From assembly GCA_020441605.1 (NCBI GenBank), contig JAGRLX010000150.1:1-19475 (forward strand): a DNA stretch of 19,475 bases, read 5' to 3'. This stretch comes from Alphaproteobacteria bacterium. Lineage in GTDB: Bacteria > Pseudomonadota > Alphaproteobacteria > Rhizobiales > Aestuariivirgaceae. Within the stretch, counting starts at the first letter, position 1. Each line of letters opens with the position of its first letter. A program made the position numbers and the translations under genes. The notes below the pieces were generated by a model, which was not told the DNA's origin, ran no database searches, and saw only the letters and a list, made by a program, of their open reading frames with translations. Shown here piece after piece: positions 7,183 through 14,162 of the stretch.

Positions 7183-7866
7183 CTATTCCGTCGCGGTCTC
7201 CGTCTGACCGCTTGTCTTGGCAAGCTCTGCCAGCAGGTCATCGGAGACATCCCCCGTCTCCGTCATCTTGCGATCCCGTTGGAATTCCTTGATCGCCTGC
7301 CGCGTCCTTGCCGACAGCTCGCCGTTGATTTCGCCCGGAGTATAGGCAAGTTCGGCGAGACTCGCCTGCACGCGGCGGATACGGGCGCGTTCCTCCGCAT
7401 CGGCAGCAGGTTCCACCGTTCCAGTGAACAACAATGCTTCGGTCACCTGCCGGGTATAACGGATATGTTCAATCAGTTCACGCGTCGGCTGTCCGTCAGG
7501 TTCCATGCCTGCGGACTTCTGATACTCCAGGATGGCCGCACGGGTCTTTTTCCCCAGGACGCCATCGACGGCTCCCCGGTAGTGCCCCGAAGCTTGCAGC
7601 TGACGTTGGATATCCTCGACGATGGGATCATATTTAAGCTGTATGGTGTTCCGCGCAGCGGCTGGCCCTTCAACCTGCAAGCGGGTGGTGGCGCGCTGCG
7701 ATGACGAGGTTCCGCCAGATCCGGCAATGGTGCTGCCGCGATGACCGCCGTCCTGGCCAAAAAAGGCATTGAAGATCACCGCCAGACTCAGAATGGTGGC
7801 AGCACCACAGGCGAAAAGTGACACCGGCCGCAGCCGGCCAATACCGCCATCAAGCACGTCGCGCAT
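7183..7866 (-). CDS. Membrane-anchored protein with two peptidoglycan-binding (PG_binding_1) domains
   Basis: With start ATG 7866 the product has 227 residues. A membrane segment at about residues 14-33 (PVSLFACGAATILSLAVIF) is followed by a Gly/Ser-rich linker. Two peptidoglycan-binding repeats follow: YDPIVEDIQRQLQASGHYRG with AVDGVLGKKTRAAILEYQ, and IRRVQASLAELAYTPGEING with ARTRQAIKEFQRD. Such repeats bind the cell wall, so the protein probably bridges inner membrane and peptidoglycan. No hydrolase or transpeptidase domain is visible. The frame opens further up at 7995, but those residues lack protein character, and a GGGTGG ribosome binding site precedes ATG 7866. It leads a two-gene unit with the DUF1491 gene and diverges from the DUF5330 gene. 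Confidence 0.88.
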   Translation of the reverse strand: MRDVLDGGIGRLRPVSLFACGAATILSLAVIFNAFFGQDGGHRGSTIAGSGGTSSSQRATTRLQVEGPAAARNTIQLKYDPIVEDIQRQLQASGHYRGAVDGVLGKKTRAAILEYQKSAGMEPDGQPTRELIEHIRYTRQVTEALLFTGTVEPAADAEERARIRRVQASLAELAYTPGEINGELSARTRQAIKEFQRDRKMTETGDVSDDLLAELAKTSGQTETATE

Positions 7867-8160
7867 ACAAACCACCCAGGCTTCAATTTCTACAAACGGT
7901 GGCTCCCGAGGGAACCTTCTCTTCGAGACCCAAGATGCATCCAACACCGTTAACACGGGCTTTCTGCAGGCCAACCCAGATAAACGCGGGCTCAAAATAT
8001 GTGAACGAACGCAATTAACAGAGAGTTAATACAAAGTATAAATCTTTACTCAAATCAGATTACAACTCGTACTGCTATTTATGAAAATGTTACTGCCGCA
8101 TTTCAAGGAGTATAAATCCGGATTTGCTAGTATTACTCTAGTGGAAAAAAAGGTGCGGGG
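7867..8160. promoter_or_regulatory. AT-rich divergent control region
   Basis: This 294-base stretch has no convincing gene. Its right half (about 7995-8150) is far richer in A and T than the rest of the window. It contains a 6-base inverted repeat ATTAAC-agaga-GTTAAT at 8014-8030. It also holds two exact copies of AGTATAAATC, at 8035-8044 and 8109-8118; starts are 74 bases apart, close to seven helical turns. Each copy includes a TATAAA that could act as a -10 box. These are candidate promoter or repressor elements for the divergent peptidoglycan-binding and DUF5330 genes. An AAGGTG ribosome binding site precedes ATG 8161. Confidence 0.45.
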
Positions 8161-8601
8161 ATGCGTATCTTTCGAGCAATACTGTTTCTAGCAGGCGTCA
8201 CGGTATTTCTACCTTCGCCTCCTGAAGACCCGAGCCAGGCTGGCACGGCAGAGGCGGCGCTCATGCCGCAACAAGGCCTCCTGTCCAGCGCTACCCTCGC
8301 AATTGCCGATGTCGCGAATTTCTGCGGGCGTCAACCGGAAGTCTGCCAGACGGCGGGCCTGGTTGCAGACAGACTGGAAGCCAAGGCGAAATACAACGTC
8401 AAACTCATCTACGAATGGGCGGCAGAGGGCAGTGCGCCCGTTGGCATTCCGGCCACGGTTGACCAAACGGCTGCCAGTGATCCGATGGCAACGGGTTCGA
8501 CCCCTGCTACAACGGCAAGACTCACTGCCGGACAATCCACTCTTCGGCTGGAAGACCTGATCCCCAGCTGGCGCAGCCCCGCATCCAAGAAGAACGGTTG
8601 A
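8161..8601 (+). CDS. DUF5330 domain-containing exported protein
   Basis: The protein of 146 residues matches the DUF5330 family found in rhizobia. An N-terminal hydrophobic stretch (residues 3-18, IFRAILFLAGVTVFLP) is a signal or anchor. The conserved core follows: ATLAIADVANFCGRQPEVCQ with cysteines C55 and C62, then ADRLEAKAKYNVKLIYEW. The two cysteines could form a disulfide in the periplasm. The last 50 residues are Thr/Ala-rich and probably unstructured. Function is unknown. ATG 8161 has an AAGGTG ribosome binding site. The gene sits alone on its strand, 58 bases before sufE. Confidence 0.85.
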   Translation: MRIFRAILFLAGVTVFLPSPPEDPSQAGTAEAALMPQQGLLSSATLAIADVANFCGRQPEVCQTAGLVADRLEAKAKYNVKLIYEWAAEGSAPVGIPATVDQTAASDPMATGSTPATTARLTAGQSTLRLEDLIPSWRSPASKKNG

Positions 8602-8659
8602 GCTTGCCGGCCAGTCACCCTATGTCAGCCATGACAGGTTCGGCAAGGCAAGGTGACTG

Positions 8660-9109
8660 GTGGACAGGCTCGAAGAAACGATTTCCAATTTCGACCTCCT
8701 CGACGAGTGGGAAGACCGCTATCGCTATATCATCGAGCTTGGCCGCGATCTGGACCCTTTGCCGGAGGCTGATCATAACGAATCCAACAAGGTGCGCGGT
8801 TGCGCCAGCCAAGTCTGGATCACGTCAGACCTTGAAAGCACGGCAGATGGCCCCATTCTCACATTCAGGGGTGACAGCGACGCCTTAATCGTAAAGGGCC
8901 TGATTGCCATTGCCTTCATGTTGTTTTCCGGAAAGACGGCCACGGAGATTCTGGAAACCGACGCCCATGCTGCGTTGAAGCGGATCGGCCTCAGCGAACA
9001 TCTCACGCCCCAGCGCTCCAATGGCTTCGCCTCGATGATCGAGCGCATCAAGAAAGACGCGTACGTCGCGCTTCAGGCGTCCTCGAGTGCTGCAATTCCT
9101 GGGCGATAG
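8660..9109 (+). CDS. sufE: SufE family cysteine desulfuration protein
   Basis: SufE accepts persulfide sulfur from the cysteine desulfurase SufS and hands it to the SUF scaffold for iron-sulfur cluster assembly in the cytoplasm. The acceptor cysteine is C48 in VRGCASQVW. Other family segments are FDLLDEWEDRYRYIIELGRD, the FRGDSDALIVKGLIAI block, and LSEHLTPQRSNGFASMIERI. The length of 149 residues is normal. The start is GTG 8660, with an AAGGTGA sequence just before it; an ATG is not available at the family's usual N-terminus. The gene is not next to sufBCDS here. Its last 37 bases overlap the convergent DUF6456 gene. Confidence 0.95.
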   Translation: MDRLEETISNFDLLDEWEDRYRYIIELGRDLDPLPEADHNESNKVRGCASQVWITSDLESTADGPILTFRGDSDALIVKGLIAIAFMLFSGKTATEILETDAHAALKRIGLSEHLTPQRSNGFASMIERIKKDAYVALQASSSAAIPGR

Positions 9110-9708
9110 TCCGGAAGGCCCCAATGGGACGTACGACCCGAGGCGACCCGTGCCCCATCGCGTAGCAAGCCGTAGTGACGGGCGAGACCGGTGAGCGCCA
9201 ATCCAAGCACCGCCTTGCCACTTCTCTGCGGCAAGCCCAACAGTCGTTCAGCCTGCTCGATACCAGCTGAAAGGCAGCAGATCTGAACCAGAATGCCGGC
9301 CAGCTCCGGGCCGACGGAATCGAGGGCCTTGTGAAAACGCTGTCGCGCCGCATAGGCACTGTCCGAGAGATCGGCTGCAGTATTGCGGCTGCTGCGACCG
9401 ACGGTGGCGGAGGCATCCCAATTCGATGTCACCCGTCCGACAAGCATGGAACGCTCATAGTCCGTTCGAAGCTTCTCGCCGGCTACGAACTGGACATCAT
9501 TGATCAGGGGCTTGCCGGCCTTATCGCGACGGGCACGAAGCCACGACAGCGGACTTTCCGCAATATTGATCGTTGGGCGGCTGTCCGGGCACGGTGGATC
9601 CGGAGGGCGTGGCGGACGGTGCGCCGACAGGATCGGGGTGTCTTGGAATTCACTCGACTGCCCTTCGGCGTGGCCTGTGTCGTCGCAGCCTTTTCCTTTA
9701 ATACGCAT
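9073..9708 (-). CDS. DUF6456 domain-containing protein (probable helix-turn-helix protein)
   Basis: The product has 211 residues. The N-terminus is polar, with a proline-rich stretch at about residues 31-44 (PPRPPDPPCPDSRP). The DUF6456 core follows: SPLSWLRARRDKAGKPLI, then FVAGEKLRTDYERSML. It ends in a sigma-like or helix-turn-helix-like segment at about 140-181 (AERLLGLPQRSGKAVLGLAL, then LARHYGL). This suggests DNA binding, but that is inference from sequence pattern. The conserved tail SHWGLPDYRP is typical. ATG 9708 is supported by an AAAGGAG ribosome binding site. The gene overlaps sufE by 37 bases tail to tail. Confidence 0.85.
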   Translation of the reverse strand: MRIKGKGCDDTGHAEGQSSEFQDTPILSAHRPPRPPDPPCPDSRPTINIAESPLSWLRARRDKAGKPLINDVQFVAGEKLRTDYERSMLVGRVTSNWDASATVGRSSRNTAADLSDSAYAARQRFHKALDSVGPELAGILVQICCLSAGIEQAERLLGLPQRSGKAVLGLALTGLARHYGLLRDGARVASGRTSHWGLPDYRPGIAALEDA

Positions 9709-9731
9709 GACTTGACTCCTTTCCGTCAGGA

Positions 9732-9760
9732 TATGTACCCCTACACTTCCAAGGAATCAA
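9732..9760 (-). promoter_or_regulatory. Predicted sigma-70-type promoter of the DUF6456 gene
   Basis: On the - strand TTGATT (9760-9755) and TACATA (9737-9732) are separated by 17 bases. Initiation near 9725 would give a short leader that contains the AAAGGAG ribosome binding site and the ATG at 9708. The -35 match is fair and the -10 match is weak, so this is a prediction only. Confidence 0.4.
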
Positions 9761-9785
9761 TGCCTTTTATACGCTTATTTTCCCT

Positions 9786-10280
9786 TCACGCCCCGAGAGC
9801 ATGTTGAAGGTGGCGCTGTTCGTCCATCGTCGAAAGTAGATAGTCGAGACAGAGGATCATCCCGACGCCATCTTGGCGACCGCAGCACAAGGGCAGTTTC
9901 AACCAGTATTGAACCAGATGTTCCTTGTTCACCCTGGGGCCGCGAACGACACCCTGTGTCGGCTTGCCCTCGTCGATCGTCCTTCGATACGCGGCGACCC
10001 AATAGTCGCGCTTTTCGCCAAAGTCGATGTCGCCCAGGTCGAGGCCGGTGATCTCGCGATCATAGACATCCCGCAACCTGGTACCCGCAAGCCGAATCCT
10101 GCACCTCTTAGTGTCTCGATCAACATCGATCAGACTGATGTACGGGAGAAGCCGGGGAATATTCGCCGGGTTGATATCCGACCGAAATGGCATCGGTCGC
10201 CCAGACGCCATTTCGACCCAGTAGTCATAAAGCTGACGCTGCTCAGGCACGACGAGTTGTGCCCGGAAAGCAATGTTCAT
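9786..10280 (-). CDS. PAS domain (PAS_5 type) protein
   Basis: The product has 164 residues and is a single-domain PAS_5 protein. Typical segments are QLYDYWVEMASGRPMPFRSD, INPANIPRLLPYISLIDVDRD, the CRIRLAGTRLRDVYDREITG block and LGDIDFGEKRDYWV. PAS domains sense ligands or mediate protein contacts. No output domain (kinase, cyclase, DNA binding) is fused, so the protein would have to act through a partner. ATG 10280 is preferred because a strong GAGAGGGG ribosome binding site lies 6-14 bases before it; the frame's first ATG (10301) has none. It sits between the DUF6456 gene and mucR on the same strand. Confidence 0.88.
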   Translation of the reverse strand: MNIAFRAQLVVPEQRQLYDYWVEMASGRPMPFRSDINPANIPRLLPYISLIDVDRDTKRCRIRLAGTRLRDVYDREITGLDLGDIDFGEKRDYWVAAYRRTIDEGKPTQGVVRGPRVNKEHLVQYWLKLPLCCGRQDGVGMILCLDYLLSTMDEQRHLQHALGA

Positions 10281-10342
10281 AGAAGCCCCTCTCGTCCTCA
10301 ATCCGCCACGCGGGCGAATCGATGCCCCAAATTGCCCATCCG

Positions 10343-10371
10343 TTTATGAATCGTGAACGGCTGATCCGCAA
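10343..10371 (-). promoter_or_regulatory. Predicted promoter of the PAS_5 gene
   Basis: On the - strand TTGCGG (10371-10366) and CATAAA (10348-10343) are separated by 17 bases and lie about 60 bases before ATG 10280. The same CATAAA -10 box is predicted for mucR. A short inverted repeat, CCGTT/AACGG (10340-10360), covers the -10 box. This is a motif-level prediction. Confidence 0.4.
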
Positions 10372-10401
10372 GAGTCGGAGAGAGGAGAATTCGGACTGAG
10401 A

Positions 10402-10806
10402 CTATTTGCCCGAACGCCGGCCAAGACCCATGTTCTTGGCGAGCTTTGATCGTGCCGCCGCGTAATTGGGGGCGACCATCGGATAATCCGCCGGCAGACC
10501 CCATTTCTCGCGGTATTGTTCGGGAGACAAATTGTAGTGGCTTCGCAGGTGGCGCTTCAGCGACTTGAACTTTTTTCCATCCTCGAGGCAGATGAGATAA
10601 TCGGGCGTGATCGACTTGCGCACCGGCGCGGCGGGCTTGAGATCGACGGCCGCTTCCTTTGGCGCAGGCGAGCCTGTTGCCGACTGCAATGCCTGGTAGA
10701 CGCCAGCAATCAACCGCGGCAGATCACCTTGGGAGACCGTATTGTTGCCGACATAGGCGGCAACAATATCTGCCGCCATGCCGAGTAGACCACCTTTATC
10801 TTCCAT
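10402..10806 (-). CDS. mucR: Ros/MucR family zinc-finger transcriptional regulator
   Basis: MucR proteins are global regulators that bind AT-rich DNA and control exopolysaccharide, motility, cell cycle and symbiosis or virulence genes. This 134-residue protein has the N-terminal oligomerisation region (AADIVAAYVGNNTVSQGDLP, LIAGVYQAL). The prokaryotic zinc finger follows, in ICLEDGKKFKSLKRHLRSHY, then SPEQYREKWGLPADYPMVAP and the tail AKNMGLGRRSGK. The likely metal ligands are C73, D76, H86 and H90. The second ligand is Asp instead of the Cys of Agrobacterium Ros (CLEC), a known variant in MucR proteins. ATG 10806 is the only sensible start. The length is normal for the family. Regulation is probably by its own product, see the upstream region. 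Confidence 0.95.
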   Translation of the reverse strand: MEDKGGLLGMAADIVAAYVGNNTVSQGDLPRLIAGVYQALQSATGSPAPKEAAVDLKPAAPVRKSITPDYLICLEDGKKFKSLKRHLRSHYNLSPEQYREKWGLPADYPMVAPNYAAARSKLAKNMGLGRRSGK

Positions 10807-10834
10807 TTATTGACCTTGGGACTAGTTTTTCCGT

Positions 10835-10877
10835 TTTCGAGCACAGTTTTATGTTCTCGAAATTAATATTCAGGCAA
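10835..10877 (-). promoter_or_regulatory. Predicted mucR promoter with an inverted repeat around the -10 box
   Basis: On the - strand TTGCCT (10877-10872) and CATAAA (10853-10848) are separated by 18 bases. The -10 box lies in the 14-base gap of a 7-base perfect inverted repeat, TTTCGAG (10835-10841) and CTCGAAA (10856-10862). Such a repeat could be the operator of a dimeric repressor. MucR-type proteins are known to repress their own genes, though they are usually described as preferring AT-rich sites with T-A steps. Two similar AT-rich blocks (TATTCA-containing, about 10865-10880 and 10903-10920) lie just upstream. Confidence 0.45.
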
Positions 10878-10936
10878 AATACTTGGATGAGCAACTGGAA
10901 AATCAGTATTCATCCGAAAATGGTCTGGGCGGCGCT

Positions 10937-13567
10937 TCAATTGTGTGGCGCGTAGGGTCCGGACTTGCGAACATACCAGTCCCAATAGGTCAGCAAGATG
11001 CGGGCCTTGTTGAAGGACATGCTGTCAAAGATGCCTTGCAGATCATCAACCGGCCTGTCGCCGCGCACGATGCTGGCTTCAGAAGATTGAAGCTTCTCGA
11101 TCAATTCCGTGAAGCGTGTGCGCGGATAGCCCAGGGCCTTGAGAATGACGGCCAGCGGTTCGCCATCCCGGTCGGCCAGTATCCGCAGGATCGTTTCCTT
11201 GCTGATTCCACCCATTTCCGCGAGGCTCTCTGCAGCTGCTTCAAGATGGAAGGACGCTGCCGCCTCCATCGCAGCCTCCAGAGCTTCGCGTGGCGGGAAT
11301 TTGGCGTCGCCCATAGCTGCTTCCCCATTGGCATTCTGGTGTGTGGCGAGCGTGATCCGCAAGATCTTGTTCAGGGTCTCGGAATCCGTGAGGAACCTGG
11401 AAAAGATGTAGCGCCGGAGTTCCGGCGGCACAAACCAGAACAGTTCGAAGGCCACGGGCGGCGGCAGTTCGGCGCGCGTTGTCAAGGGCGCGAGCAGTCC
11501 GTGATGATGGCTGGCGATCTCGGCCAGGGTGTGGAAGGCATCATGTGAGAACGATGCGCCCGGATTGCGGATCAACGTCAGGATCACCGAAGGATCGCCA
11601 ATGGCTATCAGGTGGTCAGAGAGAACGGGCGACAGGACCCGGCGGCGTGCGATCATACGTTGCTTGTTGATGTCATTGGCTGTCGCAGCTGACATCAGAT
11701 CCTGGTCCGTGATGTGCATGCAGCGTTCGAGCAGTGGCGCCACAACTTCCGGCCTCGGATCGCGGATCAACTTGGCTACGAGCAGTGCCGGCGGGCTTTC
11801 CATGATGGCAACACGTTCCACGAGGGCAAGCAGCTGCTTGACGGGAATGCGCGGGAGAATTCGCAACAACGTGTCGGCCGCCAGTGCGCGTTCCTGTGGC
11901 AGGCCCGATCCGGAACCTGCCGACATCATGTCGAGAAGAGAAAGAGCGAGATCGCCACTTTCAACATCTGCACCGACCGTCTCTGCCGGCGGCCGTTCGA
12001 TCAACGCGGCAGGCTCCTTGGCAAATGGGTCCGGCACGTCCTGCCTTGCGCGCAACAAGGACGACTCGCCACCAATCCGGCTGGCCAGCTGCTCGACGAG
12101 CGGGGTGGGATCTGTCGGCTGCTCATTTACTGCGAAGACTTCGGGCGTTGCCTCAACGGTCGCTTCCGGAAGCGTGGCAGCGTTGGTCCCCTGCCGCAGG
12201 GAGCCTTCGGTCATTTGAGAATCAGCGGATCCGGGCCCCGCCGCGTCCGACTGGCTGCCTTCCGCCTCCATCATCGCAGCCATTTCCCTCAGAAAGGCTG
12301 CTCTCTCGGAAACGGTAGGTTTGGCATAGACCTGATCGGCGATGGTCTTGATCATCGCATCGGCGATCCGTCCACTGGCTTGGGGCACGGCCCGACCAGC
12401 GGCCGACGCCTCGACCGATGAGGGCTCCTGTTGCGCAATGGCCTCGTCCTTCGCAGGTTGAGATTCGCTGGCCACCACGCTCGACCCGCCCAGTTCTTCA
12501 GTCGCCGTGATGACTTTTGCGGAACCATCGGTCATATCGACGGCGACGTCACAAGTCTCAGAGGGCAATTCTCCGCCTGCAAAATCGGCCACCTCAACCG
12601 TGCCATCCATTGCAATCGACGGCGAGGCCGCGATCGCTTGCCGGTCGTCGCAGGGCGGCGATGCCGTATCAGGGAGCGGGATATCGACGCTGATGACCTC
12701 CATGTCCTCGCAGTCGATGTTGGCAATAGGTTCCGACGCCTCGACGACCGCAGATTCATCAATTGCGGGGTCGTCCATCGCGTCGGCAAGACTGGCGACT
12801 TCAGGCACTTCGGTTTCGACAACTACCGAATGGTCCGGCGCCGCATCGAATTGACATGGTTCGACGGCCGGGGCATCCGAGCAGGCTGGGACCAGCTCAC
12901 GCGGAACAAAGCTGCCCAATGGCTCGAATATAGGCAGGGCGACCATGTCCGTGGTGTCGTCATCAGTCGCGGTCGCCGGCACGTCCGACACCGCAGGCTC
13001 TGCTGGCGCCTCTGAGTCTGTCATCAGGATTTCGCCGCCCACCGTTGCTGCGGCAAGTGGGAGGCTGTCGATCGTTAGCGGTGTGTCCACAGTCTGGGCC
13101 GGCTGCGAGCCATGGGCTGTCTCGGTGTCCTCGCCAGGCTCGAGATGCCCCTCATCGTCTTGAGCCAACGCGGGGAGCATGTCCGCCGGTGACTCCATCG
13201 CGGGCTGTGGTGGGGCCAATTCCATCGCAACGCCACCAGAAGTTTCGGCAGGAAGGCCGGCGGACAGGCCTTCCACTTGAAATCCGGTTGACGCCCCGTG
13301 GTTGTCGCCAGCAAGCTCCGTGGTGGCCAGGCTGAGCGTCAGGTTGGCCTGGCTTTCCACCTCAACGACAACTGAAGAAAACTGCTCCTCCGCCGGTAAC
13401 GGCAATGGGTCCTTGCGCAGGCGGTTGGTCAGCATCCGGAAGGAATTGGCCGTGATACGACGACGCGACGGAAGCGGCACTTCCGCAGACGCAGAAGTCA
13501 CATATTCCTGGGCCATCGCCGAGGCGGCACCTTCCTGACCCATGGGCTCAATCGTCACGTTCTGCAA
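10937..13567 (-). CDS. Large acidic protein with C-terminal DUF2336 domain
   Basis: With the start proposed here the product has 876 residues. The first 540 or so after a short N-terminal region (SRRRITANSFRMLTNRLRK) are acidic, Ala/Glu/Asp/Pro/Ser-rich and look disordered. A DUF2336 domain follows from about residue 555 (LLRILPRIPVKQLLALVERV, LIRDPRPEVVAPLLERC, ARRRVLSPVLSDHLIAIGDP) and runs to about 850. Helical repeats of this kind suggest a protein-protein interaction scaffold. No function is established. The start is a judgement: TTG 13567 has an ideal GGAGG six bases before it. In-frame ATGs at 13585, 13543 and 13516 are alternatives, and the upstream extension to 13729 lies in the divergent promoter region. 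There is no membrane segment. It is 130 bases upstream of mucR on the same strand. Confidence 0.82.
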   Translation of the reverse strand: MQNVTIEPMGQEGAASAMAQEYVTSASAEVPLPSRRRITANSFRMLTNRLRKDPLPLPAEEQFSSVVVEVESQANLTLSLATTELAGDNHGASTGFQVEGLSAGLPAETSGGVAMELAPPQPAMESPADMLPALAQDDEGHLEPGEDTETAHGSQPAQTVDTPLTIDSLPLAAATVGGEILMTDSEAPAEPAVSDVPATATDDDTTDMVALPIFEPLGSFVPRELVPACSDAPAVEPCQFDAAPDHSVVVETEVPEVASLADAMDDPAIDESAVVEASEPIANIDCEDMEVISVDIPLPDTASPPCDDRQAIAASPSIAMDGTVEVADFAGGELPSETCDVAVDMTDGSAKVITATEELGGSSVVASESQPAKDEAIAQQEPSSVEASAAGRAVPQASGRIADAMIKTIADQVYAKPTVSERAAFLREMAAMMEAEGSQSDAAGPGSADSQMTEGSLRQGTNAATLPEATVEATPEVFAVNEQPTDPTPLVEQLASRIGGESSLLRARQDVPDPFAKEPAALIERPPAETVGADVESGDLALSLLDMMSAGSGSGLPQERALAADTLLRILPRIPVKQLLALVERVAIMESPPALLVAKLIRDPRPEVVAPLLERCMHITDQDLMSAATANDINKQRMIARRRVLSPVLSDHLIAIGDPSVILTLIRNPGASFSHDAFHTLAEIASHHHGLLAPLTTRAELPPPVAFELFWFVPPELRRYIFSRFLTDSETLNKILRITLATHQNANGEAAMGDAKFPPREALEAAMEAAASFHLEAAAESLAEMGGISKETILRILADRDGEPLAVILKALGYPRTRFTELIEKLQSSEASIVRGDRPVDDLQGIFDSMSFNKARILLTYWDWYVRKSGPYAPHN

Positions 13568-13573
13568 GAGTCT

Positions 13574-13578
13574 CCTCC
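13574..13578 (-). promoter_or_regulatory. Ribosome binding site that argues for a TTG start of the DUF2336 gene
   Basis: GGAGG on the - strand is followed by six bases and TTG (13567-13565). None of the in-frame ATG codons nearby (13585, 13543, 13516) has a comparable site, although GGCGGG precedes 13585 at a longer distance. Confidence 0.5.
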
Positions 13579-13758
13579 ACCGCATGCAGGTAAACCCGCC
13601 AAGCTTATAAAGTTGCTTAAATTGTCTGCTCCACCCCAATGTTCCCGCGGTTTGGCTTCGAACATGGTTAACAAAGGCTTGATCGGACTTGCGCTGGCGA
13701 GACTTCACAATCGCGATACGATCGCCCATGTTAGGCTGCAGTGGAGGTGTTCATCACA
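13579..13758. promoter_or_regulatory. Divergent control region between the DUF2336 gene and msrB
   Basis: About 180 bases separate the two divergent genes. On the - strand TATAAG (13609-13604) could be the -10 box of the DUF2336 gene; its -35 is not clear. On the + strand TTCACA followed after 17 bases by CATGTT (about 13704-13732) is a weak candidate for msrB. A GGAGGTG ribosome binding site stands 9 bases before the msrB ATG. No strong repeat was seen. Confidence 0.3.
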
Positions 13759-14160
13759 ATGTCCAACAAAGTGACCAAGTCCGATGCGGAATGGCGGCAA
13801 TCCCTGTCCCCGGAAGCCTACCGGGTTCTGCGCGAGCATGGAACCGAGAGGGCGGGGACGAGTCCCCTCAATCATGAGAAGCGCAAGGGGATGTTCGTCT
13901 GCGCAGGTTGCGGCAAGGACCTCTTCGCCTCAGATGCCAAATATGATTCAGGAACGGGTTGGCCAAGTTTCTACCAGCCGGCCGGTAGCGATGCCATTGG
14001 CACGACCGAAGATCGCTCATGGTTCATGCGCCGCACGGAAGTCCATTGCGGCGACTGCGGCGGCCATCTCGGACATGTGTTTCCCGATGGGCCGCGTCCG
14101 ACCGGCCTGCGCTACTGCATTAACGGCGCTGCCCTCGACTTCAAACCTGAGAAAGACTGA
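13759..14160 (+). CDS. msrB: Peptide-methionine (R)-S-oxide reductase MsrB
   Basis: MsrB reduces the R form of methionine sulfoxide in proteins, repairing oxidative damage in the cytoplasm with thioredoxin as reductant. The 133-residue protein has the four zinc cysteines C48 and C51 (CAGCGKDLF) plus C97 and C100 (CGDCGGHLGHVF). It also has the substrate segment SGTGWPSFYQP and the catalytic cysteine C120 in LRYCINGAAL. ATG 13759 is preferred over GTG 13741 because a GGAGGTG ribosome binding site lies 9 bases upstream. The following ptrB starts 2 bases after the stop, so the two form an operon. Confidence 0.96.
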   Translation: MSNKVTKSDAEWRQSLSPEAYRVLREHGTERAGTSPLNHEKRKGMFVCAGCGKDLFASDAKYDSGTGWPSFYQPAGSDAIGTTEDRSWFMRRTEVHCGDCGGHLGHVFPDGPRPTGLRYCINGAALDFKPEKD

Positions 14161-14162
14161 CC

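Noticed and set aside
8081..8191. A 36-codon frame starting at an ATG in the AT-rich region before the DUF5330 gene
   Set aside because: No ribosome binding site, no protein-like composition, and it runs over the start of the DUF5330 gene in another frame.
11714..12421. Open frames on the + strand opposite the DUF2336 gene
   Set aside because: Rich in Arg, Gly and Gln in the pattern of a reverse-strand reading of an Ala/Glu-rich gene; no start signal or domain.
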